64,000 nucleotides of DNA, taken from contig DKWV01000011.1 of assembly GCA_002491905.1 (NCBI GenBank), positions 317,144 through 381,143 on the forward strand, read 5' to 3'. Below, one piece after another: positions 60,679 to 64,000 of this stretch. This DNA is from Lachnospiraceae bacterium UBA7143. GTDB taxonomy: Bacteria; Bacillota; Clostridia; Lachnospirales; Lachnospiraceae. Made by a program: the position numbers and the translations under genes. Positions within the stretch are counted from its first letter, which is position 1, and each line of letters opens with the position of its first letter. The notes under the pieces were generated by a model that was given only the letters and a program-made list of their open reading frames with translations, was not told the origin of the DNA and did not search any database.

Positions 60679-61893
60679 TCACTCAGCCCGGATCCGCTTC
60701 GCCACCACCACAAACCTGCCGTCCGTCTCCGAACTGTCACAGGTGGAGAGCGTCAGAAGTTCATCCCCAAAAGAGGCCGTCACGCCAGTGTCATACAGGG
60801 ATAATGCCGCCATCTCCTGCATGTTGGACTCAAATTCTTTCTCCGACGCCGCGTCAAAAAACTGGTAATACTTAAAAATCACTTCATCCTCATTATAGAT
60901 CCGGGAGCGGAATACATACATAACCTGATAAGTTCCCTTCTCATAGATCGTGTCAAACTGAATCGTCGGGTGTTTCTCACAGTATTCCTTTTTGCTGTAG
61001 CTGTTGAGGTTTCCGAACATCCTGCCGGACTTCATGTGATGCCCGTATATAATCAGATTCGTATTTCTGTGCACCACGTCGCATGCCGCATCCAGAAAAA
61101 GACTTCCGTTTTTATCGTACTCCTGATTGAAATTGTGGTCGAGATAATATTCGTTATTACCTGTCTGCATCACTGGATAGTCTATATTTGTATCGTCAAT
61201 TTTCAGCCATCCGATCAGTTTTTTGTTTTTATTATAAAGAGTCTCGTACTCCGGGAGCACGGTAAGCTCCACATCCTCCTCCTGCGTGTAATGAATTGTA
61301 ACCGCGGGAGTCTGCCAGCTTCCTCCGGCCAGGCTGTCGCTTCCCTTCAGCATGGCCAGACTCTTATAATCCATCTGCGTTCTGTCCGCAAAATAGGAAT
61401 ACACGCCAAAATAGCCGAAACACCCCACTGCAACGAAACCGCAGAGGATAACTAACAGCTTACGGCGTTTTTCCCTTTTTTTGATTTCTTCGAGGATAAT
61501 CTTCCTCATATCGGCATCGTAGTCCTCAAGCGATACCTGCCTTTTCGTTTTTCCCCCGGTCTGGCTGCCCTTCCCGGCGGATTTTTTCTTCCTGTTCTCC
61601 TTCTCCGCCTTTTTGCGTGCCCTTTTGCCCGCAGGAAGTATGCTGTTTTTCGTATACCCCTGGCTCTTATACCGCTCCGCCAGCTCATAGACCTGATCGT
61701 CGAACTCGTTCCCGACCACGCTCTCGAATCGGAACTGCCCCTTCGCAAGCGCCTCGCTTAAGGAGATCACTTCTCCCGGCTGGTCCATATGTACTTTCGA
61801 CTTGATCTCCTCTATCATCTTCAGGTCACGCTTGGCAGCCTTATACTCGGCCTCTGTCCTGAATCTCCTTCCCGCCGCCTCAAATCCCGACAT
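60679..61893 (-). CDS. Class B sortase with long cytoplasmic N-terminus
   Basis: 404 residues. A charged cytoplasmic N-terminal region of ~155 residues (FRTEAEYKAAKRDLKMIEEI, later KRARKKAEKENRKKK) precedes one TM helix (~158-180) and the sortase fold. Catalytic residues: His in NLIIYGHHMKSGRMFGNL, Cys in LLTLSTCDSSETDGRFVVVA, with the Arg following in GRF. The sequence between matches class B sortases (Y-P-V-M-Q, NNEYYLDHNFN, GSLFLDAACD). It cleaves a sorting motif between Thr and Gly and joins the protein to peptidoglycan. Adjacent LRR proteins carry matching TPKTG/SPDTG signals. The unusually long cytoplasmic extension is not typical of SrtB (~250 residues). Confidence 0.92.
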   Translation of the reverse strand: MSGFEAAGRRFRTEAEYKAAKRDLKMIEEIKSKVHMDQPGEVISLSEALAKGQFRFESVVGNEFDDQVYELAERYKSQGYTKNSILPAGKRARKKAEKENRKKKSAGKGSQTGGKTKRQVSLEDYDADMRKIILEEIKKREKRRKLLVILCGFVAVGCFGYFGVYSYFADRTQMDYKSLAMLKGSDSLAGGSWQTPAVTIHYTQEEDVELTVLPEYETLYNKNKKLIGWLKIDDTNIDYPVMQTGNNEYYLDHNFNQEYDKNGSLFLDAACDVVHRNTNLIIYGHHMKSGRMFGNLNSYSKKEYCEKHPTIQFDTIYEKGTYQVMYVFRSRIYNEDEVIFKYYQFFDAASEKEFESNMQEMAALSLYDTGVTASFGDELLTLSTCDSSETDGRFVVVAKRIRAE

Positions 61894-62063
61894 ATGGGAA
61901 CCGCTCCTTTACCAGATAGTGACCGGCAGGACAGATCATTGCCCTGCCCGCCGCGCTGCCAGCAAAATACCTCTGCGGGCCCGCGCATATAAGTTTATTT
62001 TACTCTTTTTTGTAGAATATGCAAGCTTTTTCATGACAGGTGTCTTCCACCGTCACACGCCCC

Positions 62064-64000
62064 TCAGAAGATCAGGCCAAGCAGACCCTTCTTTCCGATC
62101 TTGAAAGTCACCGTCTTCGTGCCGCCATAACTGCCCTTGCCTCTGATGGTCACCTTGCCATTTCCCTGATTAATATTATTTTCGTAGCCGACGATCTCGT
62201 AATCATCCTTGCCGAGCATTACACCGTTTAACACCACCTGCATCTGGCTCTGCTTCGGTCTCACCTTTTTGCCTGTATACTGCTGGGGATTCACGCTCAC
62301 CTTCGCCTTTGCTATATCCGCCTGCACAATTCGGTAAGTCCCATAAACCGTACCCTTATAGTTCTTCGGATCCGTCACCCGAACCTCCACCTGGATCACG
62401 GTTCCGACGGGCAGAATATCCGTTGAGGACACCATCTCTCCTTTTCTGCTGCCGTCCGCGTAAGTGTAAACGATATCCCTGGAGTAATCCGACCCTGCGG
62501 ATAACGCCTTTCCGTTCACATCGACCACCTGAACTTTGGTCTTATAAATATTCGCTTTCTGCCTCCAGGTAACGTCCGCCGCATTGACTTTCAGATTCGA
62601 AATATCCTGCGGGATGATCTCAAACCCCTTGCTGATCTGGCCTGTATAATTTCCCTTAGCCTTGACGGTCACGGAAGCGGAATTTCCAAGTTTATTGTTG
62701 TTTCTGTAGGTCAGCGTATAATCTGTTCCCTCCTGCAGCACCCTTCCGCCGTAGGTGACCACCGGCTTCGGCTTACAGCCGCCCTTTTCGTAAGCATAGC
62801 TGCTCTCCATCTGCGCCGTAATCTGGGAAATGTTGCACGGCAGGATCCTGAAGGTCTTCTTCGCCGTTCCCGTGAAAGCGCCCATCCCGGTAAGCATGAC
62901 AGTGGCCGTCCCCGCCTTGGTATTGTTCAGATACTGGATCTTATAATCGGTATCCTTCTTGAGCACCGTACCGGCATAATTCACCGTACACTCCGGCATG
63001 ATAGCCTCACCCGTATAAGGAGTGCCCGCCGGAGAAACATTCAGCGTGATCCCCGCCTGGCTGATTTTTGCCGTAGGAAGGATCCTAAAGTTGATTCTCT
63101 TGGAGCCTTTATAGTTTCCCTTGCCGACAATGACTATGGAAGCATTCCCGGGCCCTTTACAGTTCTCATATTTGATCCAGTAGTTTCCTGTCCTGCCCCC
63201 CTCGGTTCCCTCCGTGAGAATCGTATTCTTATATTTCACCGTCACCGGAGGTTTGATCACTGACCCTGTATATTTCTGGTCCGCGACCCTCGTCACTGTG
63301 AGGCCGGAAACCGCAACGCCTCCCGAATATATCTCAAACTTCATCTTTCTGGTATCTTTATAGTTTCCGACACCGGTCACCTCTACCTCATAGACACCAG
63401 CCTTCTCGTAGCTCACATCAGGATAGGTGTAGTCCCTGTTTTTGGAAAGCCTTTTCCCGTTCCATGACAGGGAAGGCGACGGCTTCTTTTCCTTCCCCGT
63501 GTAGGCTACTGCCATATACTCATCCATCAGCACCGCGTCATCCTTAATACTCAGTGGCCTGATGGTAAAATAAACTTCCGCCTTGCCCTGATAATTGCCC
63601 CTGCCAGTCACCGTTATGGTGGGCGGTTTCGCGGAGCCTTTGGCGCTCCCGGCATTTACGTTGTTTTTGTAGGCGACGGTATAATCCTTCTTCTCGGTGA
63701 GCAGTCTGGTATTGTCATAGACATGAACCTCCGGCTTGATCGCCTTACCCGTATAGGCAAACCCATCCTTCCCGCTCTCCTCCATCTGGACGGCCGCCCA
63801 CAGCCCTTCTGGAATTTCACCGCCAACCTGCTCCCTGTCCTCATCGGTCACATCATCGGGTACCGGGTCATCAGGATCATCCGGGTCTTCCGGCTCCACA
63901 GGTTCGCCCGGCACCACTTTTATGGTGCACTCGCTGCACTCGCTGTCCAGATATCCGCTCATGGAAGCCACGGCATAGATGGTGGTAGTCTTCTCCGTCA
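62064..64000 (-). CDS. Repeat-rich secreted/surface protein, N-terminus beyond the window
   Basis: At least 645 residues, open through the window edge (a Met at 63971 is internal). It contains about seven ~85-residue beta-rich repeats with the pattern YTGK-x-KP-x-V ... DY-x-x-Y-x-NN-x-x-x-G ... GKGNY-x-G (examples: AYTGKEKKPSPSLSWNGKRL, QYTGKKVRPKQSQMQVVLNG, GKGNYKGSKRINFRILP). These resemble MBG/YDG-like stalk repeats. A Pro/Asp/Glu-rich linker (DPDDPDDPVPDD) precedes them. The visible C-terminus has no sorting motif or TM helix, so retention, if any, depends on the unseen N-terminus. It lies upstream of the sortase gene with a 170-base gap. Confidence 0.82.
   Translation of the reverse strand, partial: TEKTTTIYAVASMSGYLDSECSECTIKVVPGEPVEPEDPDDPDDPVPDDVTDEDREQVGGEIPEGLWAAVQMEESGKDGFAYTGKAIKPEVHVYDNTRLLTEKKDYTVAYKNNVNAGSAKGSAKPPTITVTGRGNYQGKAEVYFTIRPLSIKDDAVLMDEYMAVAYTGKEKKPSPSLSWNGKRLSKNRDYTYPDVSYEKAGVYEVEVTGVGNYKDTRKMKFEIYSGGVAVSGLTVTRVADQKYTGSVIKPPVTVKYKNTILTEGTEGGRTGNYWIKYENCKGPGNASIVIVGKGNYKGSKRINFRILPTAKISQAGITLNVSPAGTPYTGEAIMPECTVNYAGTVLKKDTDYKIQYLNNTKAGTATVMLTGMGAFTGTAKKTFRILPCNISQITAQMESSYAYEKGGCKPKPVVTYGGRVLQEGTDYTLTYRNNNKLGNSASVTVKAKGNYTGQISKGFEIIPQDISNLKVNAADVTWRQKANIYKTKVQVVDVNGKALSAGSDYSRDIVYTYADGSRKGEMVSSTDILPVGTVIQVEVRVTDPKNYKGTVYGTYRIVQADIAKAKVSVNPQQYTGKKVRPKQSQMQVVLNGVMLGKDDYEIVGYENNINQGNGKVTIRGKGSYGGTKTVTFKIGKKGLLGLIF

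Noticed and set aside
1..64000. tRNA or rRNA genes, prophage, insertion sequences
   Set aside because: Intergenic gaps are short and were read on both strands; none contains cloverleaf, rRNA, transposase or phage structural sequence.

Overview
The window looks like part of the chromosome of a Gram-positive, endospore-forming anaerobe of the class Clostridia, most likely a Lachnospiraceae-type gut bacterium. This is inferred from gene content. It carries sporulation-associated genes (yqfC, yqfD, a BofC-like protein, a SpoVB-like flippase, an FtsK/SpoIIIE translocase next to tepA). It also carries the electron-bifurcating transhydrogenase nfnAB, formate-THF ligase, a class B sortase with large leucine-rich-repeat surface proteins, and Rex. 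Almost everything is on the minus strand; the clear exceptions are an ABC-F gene and one tiny ORF. I saw no rRNA, tRNA, insertion sequence, CRISPR array or prophage.

Layout. Positions 1-286 hold the 5' end of one ilvN. Positions 300-4700 are a visibly AT-richer accessory island lying between that ilvN and a second, complete ilvBN pair. The island contains a wrecked HEPN/MNT toxin-antitoxin pair and a three-gene operon: a DUF262 protein with an N-terminal region resembling sigma-70 region 1.1, a DUF3696-type AAA ATPase, and a third protein whose reading frame is split at an A_AAA_AAA slippery site. This operon is the best candidate in the window for an undescribed, probably anti-phage, system. 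Positions 4.7-10.1 kb are an operon of lipoprotein, cobalamin-dependent methionine synthase and acetolactate synthase. Positions 10.2-10.9 kb are a zinc-type ArsR repressor with an HMA-domain protein. A chemotaxis receptor follows, then the proline operon (proB, DUF896, formyl-THF cyclo-ligase, proA).

From 16 to 28 kb there are two flavoproteins, the BofC-like protein, the flippase, the ybeY / degenerate 7TM-HD / phoH / yqfD / yqfC cluster, rlmH, and membrane proteins including one with MORN repeats. From 28 to 38 kb come nfnBA, a zinc-ribbon/TPR/chitobiase-like membrane protein, folD, fhs, ftsK and tepA. From 38 to 51 kb are a polytopic membrane protein, metY, yebC, a CNNM/CBS protein, mazF and alr, a coiled-coil protein, rex divergent from an ABC-F ATPase, NADP-isocitrate dehydrogenase, a GntR regulator with a good auto-operator, and an intracellular subtilisin.

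From 52 kb to the window edge is a cell-surface locus: two BspA-type LRR proteins with sortase signals (SPDTG, TPKTG), a class B sortase, and a repeat protein that runs off the window.

Working together: metH, folD, fhs and the cyclo-ligase share the one-carbon/THF pool, NfnAB supplies NADPH, and Rex reads NADH/NAD+. The sortase probably anchors the two LRR proteins beside it. Promoter, operator and terminator calls come from reading consensus elements and inverted repeats by eye; site coordinates may be off by one or two bases.
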